A stretch of DNA of 64,000 nt. It comes from Aquatica leii. Lineage: Eukaryota > Arthropoda > Insecta > Coleoptera > Lampyridae. The position numbers and the translations under genes were made by a program. Shown here one piece after another: positions 22,601 to 33,455 of this stretch. Within the stretch, counting starts at the first letter, position 1. Every line of letters begins with the position of its first letter. The DNA lies in assembly GCA_035610365.1 (NCBI GenBank), contig CM069436.1:40307117-40371116 (forward strand), in the 5' to 3' direction. The notes beneath the pieces were generated by a model that was given only the letters and a program-made list of their open reading frames with translations, ran no database searches and had not been told where the DNA came from.

Positions 22601-22683
22601 AAACTTATGTTCGCTAATATAAATCTTTCGATAGCGTAAACATACCTGGTTTGAATAGTTTACGTTATCGAGCGGTTACAGTA

Positions 22684-23274
22684 CAGATGTGATAAATAAA
22701 AATGAAATTTAAAATTGCCAACTTTTGTTTTCATGTCTCATTCAATTTAAATCAAAATAAATAATTTATCACACCACTAAAAATTAGAGATTGGCAAAAA
22801 TGCAGTCACCAGTTTGCTTCTTAACAAACTTCATTTTTAAATAAGAAACAATTTAACAAACTTAAAGAATGCGCAACAACAGCAAAGTAAAATCCAAAAA
22901 CGTTACGCTGTCATATTTTGATTTACAACAGAAAAATCATAAGCCGCTAACTATGTGGACCATCAAATTCAAACAATTTGGATTGGGTTCTAATATACAT
23001 ATAATGTAACATAAATTCATTAGCTGAATAAAAAGCATTTTCTATTAAAATTTCTTCTATACACTTCACACACGATTGATAGTTTCAATTTAAATCAATT
23101 TCAAAAATAATTTTTTGTAGAATTAAACGCAACAAGTCATTAGTATCTTTGATTAATAAAGTTAAGAAGTTGACGCCAACAAAAATCCTAATTATGATAG
23201 TGAAAGCACATTTAGAAACAAAATTGTACTAGTGCTATAAACGCACTTAAAGGAGTGTGTTTATAGTAGTTTAC
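22684..23274. other. AT-rich spacer
   Basis: No feature recognised. Confidence 0.3.
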
Positions 23275-24382
23275 ATAACAAGAGTCGAAATTAAGAAATA
23301 GCATAACGAACGTTAATGCGACGCGAGGCCGCACGGCCGAGCGTTGCATGTGAGTGAGTTATGCTATGATTCTTTCGACGAGAGTAATGTACATTATTTT
23401 TTGTGTTGCCATTTATAAAGTTACATACTTTTTTGAAAAAATAAAAAAAAGCTAACAGAAATATAATGTTGGTACTACATTTATTACTAAATCTGTCAAA
23501 TTTGACATTAACTTTAACATCGTTTTTCTTCAATTTTAACTGAATTTCAAGATTTTAATTGACTTTGAACACTTACTTTTATGTGGATTCCTAGTTTTTA
23601 TTTTGCCGTTCTAGAGCTTTTTTCGTTCATTACGTAACAAACAAAAGTGGTTTAAAGCCATGTACGTTTTTATTTAGGTTTATTATAAACGCAAATTTAA
23701 AAAAAAATATTTTTTAGTTTCCTCGTACTTTATAATCTTTTGTACATTAAATTTAACTTGATTTTGACGCAGAATCTTATATGACACTAATGTAAAGATT
23801 TTTGAAATTGAATTTAAATTTTTAGAATTATGCCTTCTTGTGCCAATTATGTCGGTTATGATCACAGTTTGTTGTTAACTTACTAACGATACATAAATTG
23901 TATATTCAAATATGTGATTTGCTTTTAAACTTCTTTTTTGTCTTGCTAACATCGCAAATGCCAATAATCGTGGTTACGTAATGGGCGAAAAAAGCTCTAG
24001 TGTGGCAAAATGAAAACTAGAAATTCACATAAAACTAATTGTTCAAAGTCAATTATTATATTAGAACGAGTATACGACAGGTGGAAAAGTCATTTAAAAA
24101 CTTTTGAAATTCAGTTTGAATTGAAAAAACCGATATTTAGGTTAATGTCAAATTTGACAGATTTACTAATAAATGTAATTCTAACATTATAGTTCTGGTG
24201 TTCTTTTTAATTTTTTCAAAAAAGAATATAATTTTATAAAAGGCAACACAAAAAATGATGCACGTTACTCTCGTCAAAAATTTCATAGCATTACTCACTC
24301 GCATGCTATGTACGGCCGTGCGGCCTCACGTCGCATTAGCGTTCGTTATGCTATGATGTACTTTTCGAAGCTTGTTACGATA
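23275..24382. mobile_element. Foldback element with ~370-410-bp inverted arms
   Basis: Left arm 23275-23638 pairs with right arm 23973-24382. Both contain TAGCATAACGAACG, a GC-rich block with GAGGCCGCACGGCCG, GTGAGT...TTATGCTAT, TTTTGTGTTGCC, GTCAAATTTGACA and, at the inner ends, TTACGTAAC. The loop is about 330 bp. Related partial copies lie at 27.65 and 29.25 kb. Open frames inside are fortuitous. No transposase; superfamily unknown. Confidence 0.85.
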
Positions 24383-24500
24383 ATTACTATTATCTAAGCA
24401 AAGTGGTTATTTAGGAATATTGTAACAAACTAGTGAGATAATGAAATTTTAAGTTTATAAAATTGCAGTAATGTAAGTAGGTTATTACAAGCTTTATGTC

Positions 24501-24661
24501 TTACGAACCTTGCACGGCCAACTCACACAGTCGGAGATAGGGGAGGTTTACAGGAAGTATGCTTAAGGGCGCCAGATCTGATCCAAGATAACACTTCTGC
24601 CTCGATCACGACAAACGGTCCAAACTTGTAACGAAATTGGAGGTTCGTAATCCTTATTACT
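24501..24661 (-). other. Candidate terminal exon, low confidence
   Basis: This stretch has markedly more balanced base composition than its surroundings. After a possible acceptor (GAACATCAG, weak pyrimidine tract) it reads SNKDYEPPISLQVWTVCRDR..., ending in a TAA at 24501-24503. Not recognised as any family. The other frame through it is equally open, so coding status is uncertain. Confidence 0.2.
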
Positions 24662-25236
24662 CTGATGTTCGAGTAGCCAAAATTAGTTAATAGATAACGA
24701 TAATTACAGAAGAAAGAAAAAATAACAAGAGAGATTAACAATTATAAGCACTCTAATGTGTTAACGTTGAATATTAACCAGAGTATATGAAATTGCTTCA
24801 CCTATCTATGCTCGAATGATTTCTACGTATAATTAACAAATATCACAACTTTAATTTAGTAGCGCAGCAAATTAACAACTAAACACTAAATTCTCAATCC
24901 ATAAATACTAGAATGACTAACAATTTTCGTTAACCAGTGCAGAAAACTTTGATTTTGCAACACATAAGATTTACAAGATTATATCGAAGTTTTAGTACAT
25001 GAATGCCCGCAGTATCGGCAACACACAATAGACATTTAAGTTATGTCGAAACGAACAGCACAGAAAATCTTGTAGTTAATATGTTTTTCCCTCACAGCAT
25101 GCGATACAGTTACGTGAATGATTAAAGTTACCTTATTGGTATATAAGCAATAAAGGTAATTACGGTCGTTAACATTAATCAAAATTCTGTGAGTAACTTT
25201 CGTGACAACGATATAAAAGTTAAGCAAATAACTCAC

Positions 25237-25288
25237 CCCAAAATCCAGTGTCCACTGTCGCGAAGAAAACGTTTTCCCCGCTAGCGGC
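25237..25288 (-). other. Candidate 52-base internal exon, low confidence
   Basis: Flanked by a consensus acceptor (TATTTATTACAG) and a consensus donor (GTGAGT). The exon is GC-richer than its flanks and contains GCCGCTAGCGGGG. It could be joined to the candidate exon at 24.5-24.66 kb across a ~575-bp intron. No product recognised; could equally be part of an old repeat. Confidence 0.25.
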
Positions 25289-25311
25289 CTGTAATAAATA
25301 GTGAAAAGCAA

Positions 25312-26960
25312 ATCGTATCACACACTAACTCACAAAGAATAGGAAGCTAAAAAAATTAGTATTAATAAATCATTAAATGTTATATAAAAACCCGTTGTAT
25401 CAAATACTGTAGGTAGCAATTTAGAACAGGTGGCTGATAACACAATCGACTAGTATACACGAAATAACATCTCCCACAGTACGGCTTGTCGAGACTCCGT
25501 TTTCGTGATGGAGAATATGCCTTCCCAAAATCGTAATTGTTCGATAACTGTATTTCTCAATAATAATTAATCTTCATCATTTCTTTATTGAAACGAACAT
25601 GTGCTCGAAGCGTGGGGAAACGGCTATCAAATTAAGGAGAAATTACAAACGAATTTTAATAAAACGGCAGTAATTATCCTACCCTGTGACGACTCAAATA
25701 TTTTACAAACGTAATGAAATTATAATTTAATTCCCATTATTCAGGATGTCCTTTGAAATTACTTTAAGACGTCCAGACCATTTTATGCAATTGACAGCTT
25801 CACGATTTTGTCGTAAAAATGACAGCCACGAGAAAAGATTGGTAGAGGGCGTCAAACCGGAATCTAATTTCAATTCAATATACAGGGTATTCCGTAATGA
25901 AAATTTCGTACGTAACAAGGTACCTATAATGTCAATATATAACATACACGTCATTGTTGATAATTGTTTTATTTTCTATATTTAGTTATTACAACGCTTC
26001 AGCTAAATAAAAACCTCGCCCGTTCTGCTCAGTATTCAAACAAAGTTGTCTCACTATACGCTTGCTTACACGCACTCAATTATAAATAACTATAAATTAT
26101 ATATAGTGAAAATAATCTATAACAAGAAAAAAATTAGATTTAATTAATAAAAATATTAAACCGGTCGATTTTGTAATAAGCAAATTTGGTAAGTTGGTAA
26201 AACGTTAATTCAAGGTGTCCACATCATCAGGCAGTAAATTCATTACAGAAAACAGTATACAATTTTAAAAAAAAATTATAAAAACAAGTGATTATAAAAA
26301 TATCAAATAATTGTAATAAAATTTGATACTTTAAGAAACGTCTGAATTAGTTGATAATTAAAGAAAAAATACATTAAAAAAAATAAGAAAGAAATAAACT
26401 AAATAGAAATCAGACTAAAACAAACATGTTTGCACTAGATAGATAACACAAGCGTTAGAAACAAAGAATTTATGACGCGTTTATGAAAGTTGACTTGTAC
26501 AGATATTTTAGTTATTGTGCCTCTGTCTACTAGTAGTAAACGTAACAAAATACATCGAGTTAAAAGACATGTTAGCTACTTTGACAGGCGTAGAATAGTT
26601 ACCTGTCAAGATGTTGGTTTGGCCGCCGTGTTACTTGTACTGCAATGATTGTAATGCGAATGTGTTGCTTGTGGATAAAAAAAAAATAAAGGAACATGAA
26701 AAGGACCGAGTCTTATCACAGGTCATCAAGATAGGCGTTTGGAGAAGAAGGTAGACTTTGCAAAAATTTTTTTGCTTATTTAAAATATATTCAAGTTTTA
26801 TAGGTATTTTATCGAATAAATAAGCTATTTGCTTGGCAATTTTTAGCAACACAAATTAATCCTTAAATTAAAATTAAATGAACAGGTAGGTGCATATTTA
26901 AACAATTTTATTATTAACTTTTGTATTCTTCTTATTCCAAACTTGTGTCACTTTTCGACA
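25312..26960. other. Stretch without recognised genes
   Basis: Two similar words, CAGGATGTCC at about 25743 and CAGGGTATTCCG at about 25882, lie in direct orientation near both ends of a small open frame. Such words recur in insect genomes in repeats. Otherwise nothing coding was recognised. Confidence 0.3.
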
Positions 26961-26969
26961 AACCAGTAT

Positions 26970-27345
26970 TCACTACTCAGCTTTTTCTCTCAACTTTCGC
27001 AGATAATGAGAACGCCAAGCTATGATATCATTGCGTTTATTTCATATTTTTTTTAATTTGCAGCCAATTCTTGAAAAATGTTTTTGAATAGTTTCTCCTC
27101 GGCTAGTGTAATAAATCTTGTCTTGAATCTTACTCACTAAATTTTTTTACGTCGGCACTTGCTTGTCAACCGTGTAAACTTCTTGCACTGTGTTTTTCAA
27201 AATTCTTAAATTGCACTCATCCATTACTATTTGGTCAAATCCTCCGCTTCTGCCTTTTCGAAGGCGATTCTAATAGATCACCGTCAACCACAGAAGCTTT
27301 TTTCTGATCTTCAAAATAGTACCCACTGTCTTGTCCAATGGAACT
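26970..27345 (-). pseudogene. Tc1-like transposase N-terminal fragment
   Basis: Minus-strand frame (with stops) reads KKASVVDGDLLESPSKRQKR, then DECNLRILKNTVQEVYTVDK, VPT.KNLVSKIQDKIYYTSR, GETIQKHFSRIGCKLKK and NKRNDIIAWRSHYLRKLREK. This is the helix-turn-helix region that precedes the DDE_3 catalytic domain in the same arthropod Tc1/IS630-like group as the copy at 4.08-9.38 kb. The catalytic part is missing. Confidence 0.65.
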
Positions 27346-27649
27346 GCCGATTCACCAGCAGCTTTTTGACTATCGAAGAACTGAATAACATTTTTGATAA
27401 TGTTTCAAGCCTCAGAATGTATAGTTTTCTTCATAAATCCAGCCGTAATAAGGATAACCTTAAAACATAAAACTTACATTACTATTACATTTTATTAAAA
27501 CATTTGTAAGTACATATCTGTATTTGCTTTGAACTGTGAATGTACAAACTTATAATTCTCAAATACGATTAGACAAAGTATTTATCGCGACAATTTTTAA
27601 AATTAATTCTTTTAGTTGACATATTCTCTGACTATCTTGTTCGCAGAGT

Positions 27650-27858
27650 GGAGCTATAATAACATTATATTCTTGGTGGTTTTGTAATTTTTTTTTAAAA
27701 AGAATGTAGTTTTACAAAAGGCAACACAGATAATAATGTACGTTACTCTCGTCGAAAGTTTTATAGCATAACTCACTAACATGCAAGGCTGGACCGTGCG
27801 GCCTCACGTCGCGTTAACCTTCGTTATGCTATGTCTTACTTTCGACTTTTGTTACGAA
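27650..27858. repeat. Half copy of the 23.3-kb foldback family
   Basis: Contains the outer half of an arm: AAGGCAACACA, ACGTTACTCTCGTCGAAA, TAGCATAACTCACT, GTGCGGCCTCACGTCGCGTTA, TTCGTTATGCTATG and the end TTGTTACG. Only one arm is present. Confidence 0.75.
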
Positions 27859-29249
27859 AATTACAAATTTTTGGTGTACAAGTAATGATATTGTCAACGT
27901 ATCATAACAATATTCTGGGTTGAAAAATAAGTTACTTTTTTGCTATCACTTATAACCATTTATAAAATTATTGTATGAATATTGTATACCTTTCATTCTA
28001 AGTTTAGATATTAATAATACACTACCTTTAACGAAATATTAAAAATTAGAATTAATTATACAGTTAAATAAATAGAAATTTATAAATTCTACACTATAAA
28101 AAATAATTTAAAATTGTGTTTTTGCAGCAATTGTTTATTAAGTAGCATTGTTGTTATGTTAATTACTTAATTAAATTTTGTAAAAAAAATACTACAATAA
28201 AATGCTTCTTTTCTTGTTAATTAATTCAAATGTTTAGTTATAAATAACTAATGTAACGTTTTAAGAAAATAAAGTCTTCTTTTACTAAAGTTTAGTATAC
28301 GTGATATAAGAAACTAACACCATTTTATGGGTAGTATTGACTTTCAGATAAAACTTCATTGAATATAAAGTATCTGGTGAATTACTTAAAACACTTACTG
28401 GTTTTTTGTAGAGGTACCCAAGAACTACATAAAATTATAATACATGATTTTTTGATGTAGGTTGTTTTTTTAAACATTTTTTAGATAAAGATAATTTGAT
28501 TGTGCATTATGATTATATGTTTTATATTTTATTTGGTTAAGAACTCATAAAAAAAACTTTACATTTTTTTTTTATTTGTAAAATGCTAGTTTTATATACT
28601 ATAAGAGAGCATTTATATGATACAAAGTTCAAGCATTTAGGTTACATTTTGTTTCTGTTTTAATTACTATTAATTAGGTATTTATATAAAAAAAAACATT
28701 ACTAATAAGAAGACTTACTGACACAATATATTGTTTTTGTAATAAACATTGTTTTATTGGTTTCATTACAACAATTTTGTTAAGATTTTCTTAACAAAAT
28801 GTTATTAAATGTACTGAAATATTTATAAACTTAATTAGCATTTAGTATTTTATAAGGTTTATTAAAGTAAATATTAAAAATTTTTAGATTTTACATAACT
28901 AAAAATCTAAATCAGTACTGCAAGACTGATTTTAGAAAAAATGTTTGTTTTCTTTAAGCACTAAAATAAAACGTTCTGTTAAATATTAATTTTACAATCA
29001 TGGTAATATAATAATATTAATAATACATTTTATCTCAAGTATTTGAACAGATTCTATAAGCTTCCATACAAAAAACGTGCGTGCAAAAACTTTTCTAAAA
29101 AAATTATTTTGGTTTACAGACTACAGATTATTTCACCTAACTTTGACGATTTATATTACGTATTATAAGTCGTCTAACACAACGACCTGAAAGAAAACAG
29201 TTGATATTTAGTTGTAGCGTCTAATATAAATATGTTTTTAGTATTTAGA
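27859..29249. other. AT-rich stretch without genes
   Basis: Long A/T runs; nothing coding recognised. Confidence 0.35.
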
Positions 29250-29580
29250 CCTGCCAACATTTCAAACGTCAATATTCATTGTTACTGTAGTTACGTAACG
29301 GACAAAAAGGCTCTTGAGCGGCAAAATGAAAAGTAAAAATCCAAAAAAAATTGAAAGTATATTATCATATTAAAACAATTAAAAAAAGCTTAAAGTTTCA
29401 GTTTATATCAATCTTTTTTTTTATTTTTTTATACAAGAATGTAATTTAAAAAAAAGCAATGTACGTTACTTTTGTCGAAAAATTTATAACATAACTCAAT
29501 TACGGGCAACGCTCGTTCGTACGGCTTTACGTCTCATTAATGTTTGTTATGCTATGTTTTACTTGCGACGCTTGTTACGT
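29250..29580. repeat. Second single-arm copy of the foldback family
   Basis: Aligns with the right arm of the 23.3-kb element over its length, including the inner TTACGTAACGGACAAAAAGG, CAATGTACGTTAC and the outer TTGTTATGCTATG...GCTTGTTACG. It also extends leftwards into sequence resembling the 23.94-kb loop (GCCAACATTTCAAACGTCAATA). More diverged than the 27.65-kb copy. Confidence 0.7.
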
Positions 29581-29951
29581 AAAATGTTATGCAATATTTG
29601 TAGTATCTAGAATTTAAATAAAAACATACGCCAATGTTTTATATACGTTTACTGGTCACAAAAATTTTGCAAAATTTAGTCATAAAAATTATCTAGAAAT
29701 AATATGAAAATGTGCATAGCTATCATTTCTGCCACATGTACAAGTTTTTATGTTTTTTTATTTGTTAGCTGTATTAAATTTGCAAGTTTAAACTTGTATA
29801 GTTTACTCATTGATTCTATATTATTATTGGTACATATCTTATAGTATTTATGCAAATACCGTCACGTTATGTGCTGCTATTTAGCGTTAGGTTTTTTTTT
29901 AATACAGAAATAAAAAAATGCATAACTAATCCGGACGCATATTGTTATATA

Positions 29952-30461
29952 TGTCAGAAACGTATCGGATATAAAGGGCGCTCCGCTGGGCGTTTGTGCT
30001 GGGTCGACAAATTATTACAAGTAAATAACGCACGACACTCACTGTTTACACAATTTATTTACTATTACAAAAGTTACGATTACAAATTTCAAACAAAATC
30101 ATTAATAAACAAAAAAACAAACAAACAAAACTGATTTCATTAATTATAAAAATTGAATTTATAAACGTTTAATAATCAACACTGGAACAAACGATTTGAC
30201 AGTCGCTCTTTTATCTTTTCAAGTTGTCACCAAAAAATATCATTTCTGCCCTCTTACAAGTTGCATTTTCTAGCTGGTGCCGTTCCGATCGTATAAAATT
30301 GTAATTTCACACGCGTTCCTATGCCCATATAAAGCAATATTACAAAATATGTAACTCTTATTGGTTGATTCTAAGTTATTAAGTTACAAAGACTAAACAT
30401 TTTAAACATAATTTATGGCAACCGTAGGCAGGTTTATATTCGAGACACGGCGATTCTGACA
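29952..30461 (-). repeat. 3' LTR of the minus-strand retrotransposon
   Basis: Starts TGTCAGAAACG and ends TTCTGACA. Nearly collinear with 32307-32845, for example CTTACAAGT, CATTTTCTAGCTGG, CTATGCCCATATAA and CTTATTGGTTGATT. Confidence 0.85.
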
Positions 30462-30644
30462 TTTTGCACGTCATCGGGCATTTGTTAAAAGGAAGTTCCT
30501 GCAACGTAAATAACAATGTCATTTCAATTGATACCGCTCGTCTATTCTGACGAAATAGAAAACATTAAGAAGTAGATCAGGTAACCATTTTAAGTTACAT
30601 CAAACAAAAAAAATTCTAATCTGACAAAGTCAAGATTCAACACA

Positions 30645-30880
30645 CAGGGCGGAATTTTTGTCTCATCTGGTTATACAAACCAGGATCAACACAAGGCGGC
30701 ACTACTACCTCATCTGGTTATACAAACCAGGATTAACACAAGGCGGCACATCTGCCTCGTCTGGTTATATAAACCAGGATCAACACAAACCGGCACAACT
30801 GTCTCATCTGGTTATACAAACCAGGATCAACACAATGCGGCACAATTGTCTCATCTAGTTATACAAACCAGAATCAACTT
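30645..30880. repeat. Five tandem 47-bp units, each with a hairpin
   Basis: Units begin at about 30667, 30714, 30761, 30808 and 30855, a regular 47-base spacing. Each carries CTGGTTATACAAACCAG (or a one-base variant), which can fold into a 6-bp stem with a short loop, followed by GATCAACACAAGGCGGCAC. It sits inside the LTR element between the integrase end and the 3' LTR. No unique spacers, so not a CRISPR. Confidence 0.9.
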
Positions 30881-30917
30881 ACCAACAACAACGTTAACAA
30901 ATATTTACTTACATATG

Positions 30918-31600
30918 TTAGTTATTTGTCGACACAGGTTTATCTTCAGAATCTGAGTCACTTGAAATTTTACCTTGTCTTTCTGGTACTCTGATTATGT
31001 GATCATAAGCAAATTTAAAAGTTCTATCTTTAACTTTGTCTGTCGACTTAACTACGTCATAACGATAATTTTTTTTTAATTTCAACAATTTTAAACGGAC
31101 TTCTAAACTTTTGACCAAGTTTGGACATCATTCTTTTATTAATTTTACTGTACACAAAATCACCCACTAAACAGGGTTTAGTAGTAGCTTTACCAACATT
31201 TTTTCTATCTGCATCGTTTTTGGATGTTTTTGCAATATTTTTACTAGCAATTTCACGAATTTCTGACAACTAAAGATTACTTTTAACTTCATATCGTGTA
31301 AATAAAATTTTCTGCAACTCCAGTGAACGAATAGATGTGTCTAATAATAGTTCCGCCGGACTAAAACCAGTAACTTTTTGCTTTGTACAATTTAAAGCAA
31401 GTTGAACTTTGCCTAAGCTATCTTGCCAATGTTTGTATTTATAGTTTCAACAGTAGTCAGAATATTTCTCAATGTCTGCAAATTGCGAAATCCACTTATG
31501 CATTGTGTAAGCAGTAATTTGATTGCTAATTAAAGGTGACGGATATTTTTCTGGTAGACACATTGTGTTAGAATCAAACTTGCTGTAATTAACACAGAAA
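30918..31600 (-). pseudogene. Integrase C-terminal remnant
   Basis: Minus-strand frames read AYTMHKWISQFADIEKY, HWQDSLGKVQLALNCTKQKV, TGFSPAELLLDTSIRSLEL, then CLVGDFVYSKINKRMMSKLG and QKFRSPFKIVEIKK. After a frameshift in a run of T at about 31071-31079 this continues as NYRYDVVKSTDKV. This is the end of a Ty3/gypsy integrase with its GPY/F-like module (GDFVY...KLG.KF..PF.I..I...YRYDV). The catalytic core is absent. Further upstream (31.6-32.1 kb) only scattered pol-like words remain. Confidence 0.7.
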
Positions 31601-32306
31601 CAGTCTGAACAACCTTTCTTTTTAATTCAAAATTTACAACTTCATTTAGGTAAATTTAAATGTTCAATTAAAAAAAGTTTTTTATCTAAGGTAGTTATGT
31701 CGTTCAAACTTTTTCCACTTAATAAACGGCAATATTTTTGTTTATAAGAATGACAATCCAAATCAAACAAACATTTTTGAAAGACGGTGACAATGCTCGA
31801 CGCTTTGATCCAGTTTGATGACCAGAAAGAAATAGCACCGGTCTTTTTGTGATATGGTACACGTGCTTTTAACGTATAGACTAGAAGTAGCGGATTATAA
31901 TTACGCCAAATAATAAATCACTTTTTAAAATTTGGATACATTCAGAATATTTAATATTGTCTAAAGCGTTTCATAAATTAATTGAGTGTTTATGGCAACA
32001 TTAAAATTTTAATTTAGGGTTTCAGAAAACAGTTAAATTAAAGCAATTTGTTTTGGTCACACAAGTATTCCATCCAAATCAACAATAGCGCATCAGCTTT
32101 TAGCAGTTTCAAATTTTTAATTTTTATATTACGTTGGCAATTTTACACTTGTAAAATTTATTTAACTTGGTGACTTGTAGAATAACTACCAATAATTGTT
32201 GTAGCAATTTTACTCTTTCCACAATTGCACTACAATTTGCACTTCTACTTGCATTTTTTCGTAACGGATCATCATTGTCATTTTGCTGTTCTGATCCCAC
32301 TTCTGA

Positions 32307-32845
32307 TGTCACAAACGTATCGAATATAAAGCGGGCTTCGCTGGGCGTTTGAGCTGGGTTAGACTGCATCGACAATTTATTACAAGTGAATAACGCACAA
32401 CACTGACCGTTTACACAATTTATTTACTATTACAAAAGTTGCGATTACAAATTTCAAACAAAATCATTAATAAACAAAAACACAAACAAACAAAACTGAT
32501 TTCATAAACTATCAAAATTAAATTTATGAACGTTTAATGATCAACACTGGAACAAACGATCCGACACCCGTTCTTTTATCTTTTCGAGTTGTCATCACAA
32601 AATATTTCAATCTACCCTCTTACAAGTTACATTTTCTAGCTGGCGTCGTTTTGCATGAAATGGTAATTTCACACGCGATCCTATGCCCATATAAGGCAAT
32701 ATTACAAAATATCTAAGTCTTATTGGTTGATTATTAAGTTACAAAGACTAAACACTTTAAACATAATTTATGGCAACACAAACAAATTAGTGAATGTGTA
32801 CGCATTTCAAAGCCGTAGACAGGCTTACATTCGGTGGCTCCGACA
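32307..32845 (-). repeat. 5' LTR of the minus-strand retrotransposon
   Basis: Matches 29952-30461; contains an extra ~35 bases near 32776-32810. A short minus-strand frame that starts in the LTR (32375-32124) may include the first residues of gag, but no Gag domain is seen. Confidence 0.8.
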
Positions 32846-32849
32846 TATA

Positions 32850-33455
32850 TGTGGTTGTTTTGTTCTTATTAAGCAGAGAAGAAGCATTACAACAGTTGTG
32901 TTAAAAAAAATTGTATTATGTTTATATTGATATTAAACTAGACGATTAAAATAAATTGTTGGAACCACATAAAGTGTACCATACATGTGTTGAAGATTTT
33001 AGAAAATGAAGTATTAAAAAAATTGCGTGATTGCAATTTGCTATTCCTGTAGTGTGGGGCACGTCAGTAAGCCATGCTAAGAGTTGCTTTTGTAAATAGG
33101 TTTTTAAAGGTTATAATTCAAAGATTAAAAAGAGACATCGGACCTTCAAATTTACCATAAACTGCTAGATCGGTTTTGTATGAACCTGATTTGTTTGTAA
33201 AACCTCCTCTAAAAGTTACAGAATTTACATCTTTTTTCAATAAAGTAGATGTTTACGAGAGTGCGGAAACAGAATGTTAACAACTGGAAAAATTTTTAAT
33301 GCTGCAGAAATCCATTCCCACAAACTTGGGCATTATGTAACTTTGGCCGAGCGGTAACAATACTAAGAAATGGGGTTGATTAACATGCTAAAATAATGGT
33401 TACGGATTACTATATTCTTTATGCTGAACCGTCGTTTACATTCGAACAACGGACC
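32850..33455. other. Unassigned stretch between two transposons
   Basis: A plus-strand segment at about 33118-33290 reads RLKRDIGPSNLP then RSVLYEPDLFVKPPLKVTEF and looks protein-like. I do not recognise it, and it has stops on both sides. Confidence 0.3.

Larger units (their letters stand above)
15761..22681. mobile_element. pogo-like TIR pair enclosing nested insertions
   Basis: Left end TA|CAGTAGACGCTTAATAATG (continuing TAAAC). The right end, read inward, is TA|CTGTAACCGCTCGATAACG (continuing TAAAC). About 17 of 24 bases agree and both ends are bounded by TA, as for pogo/Tigger elements (TA duplication, CAGT start). Extra GTAAAC words occur inside both ends, as subterminal repeats. The enclosed 6.9 kb is mostly later insertions (mariner, PLE, LTR). 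No pogo transposase was recognised inside, so this may be a non-autonomous copy, or two copies' ends. Confidence 0.55.
29952..32845 (-). mobile_element. LTR retrotransposon, internally deleted
   Basis: Two direct ~510-540 bp repeats with TGTCA...TGACA ends are flanked by the same 4 bases TATA (29948-29951 and 32846-32849). Transcriptional sense is minus, because the only recognisable coding part (integrase C-terminus) is on the minus strand next to the left LTR. The interior is only about 1.85 kb. Gag, protease and RT are missing or unrecognisable. Ty3/gypsy type by the integrase tail. Confidence 0.8.

Noticed and set aside
23291..24192. ORFs within the foldback element
   Set aside because: Located in the inverted arms; the corresponding frame in the opposite arm is not maintained.
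29850..30134. 94-codon ORF across 29.9 kb
   Set aside because: Straddles the flank-LTR boundary at 29952, so it cannot be an old gene.
30645..30880. Regular repeats resembling a CRISPR array
   Set aside because: The whole 47-base unit repeats, with no unique spacers, and the locus is inside a eukaryotic LTR retrotransposon.
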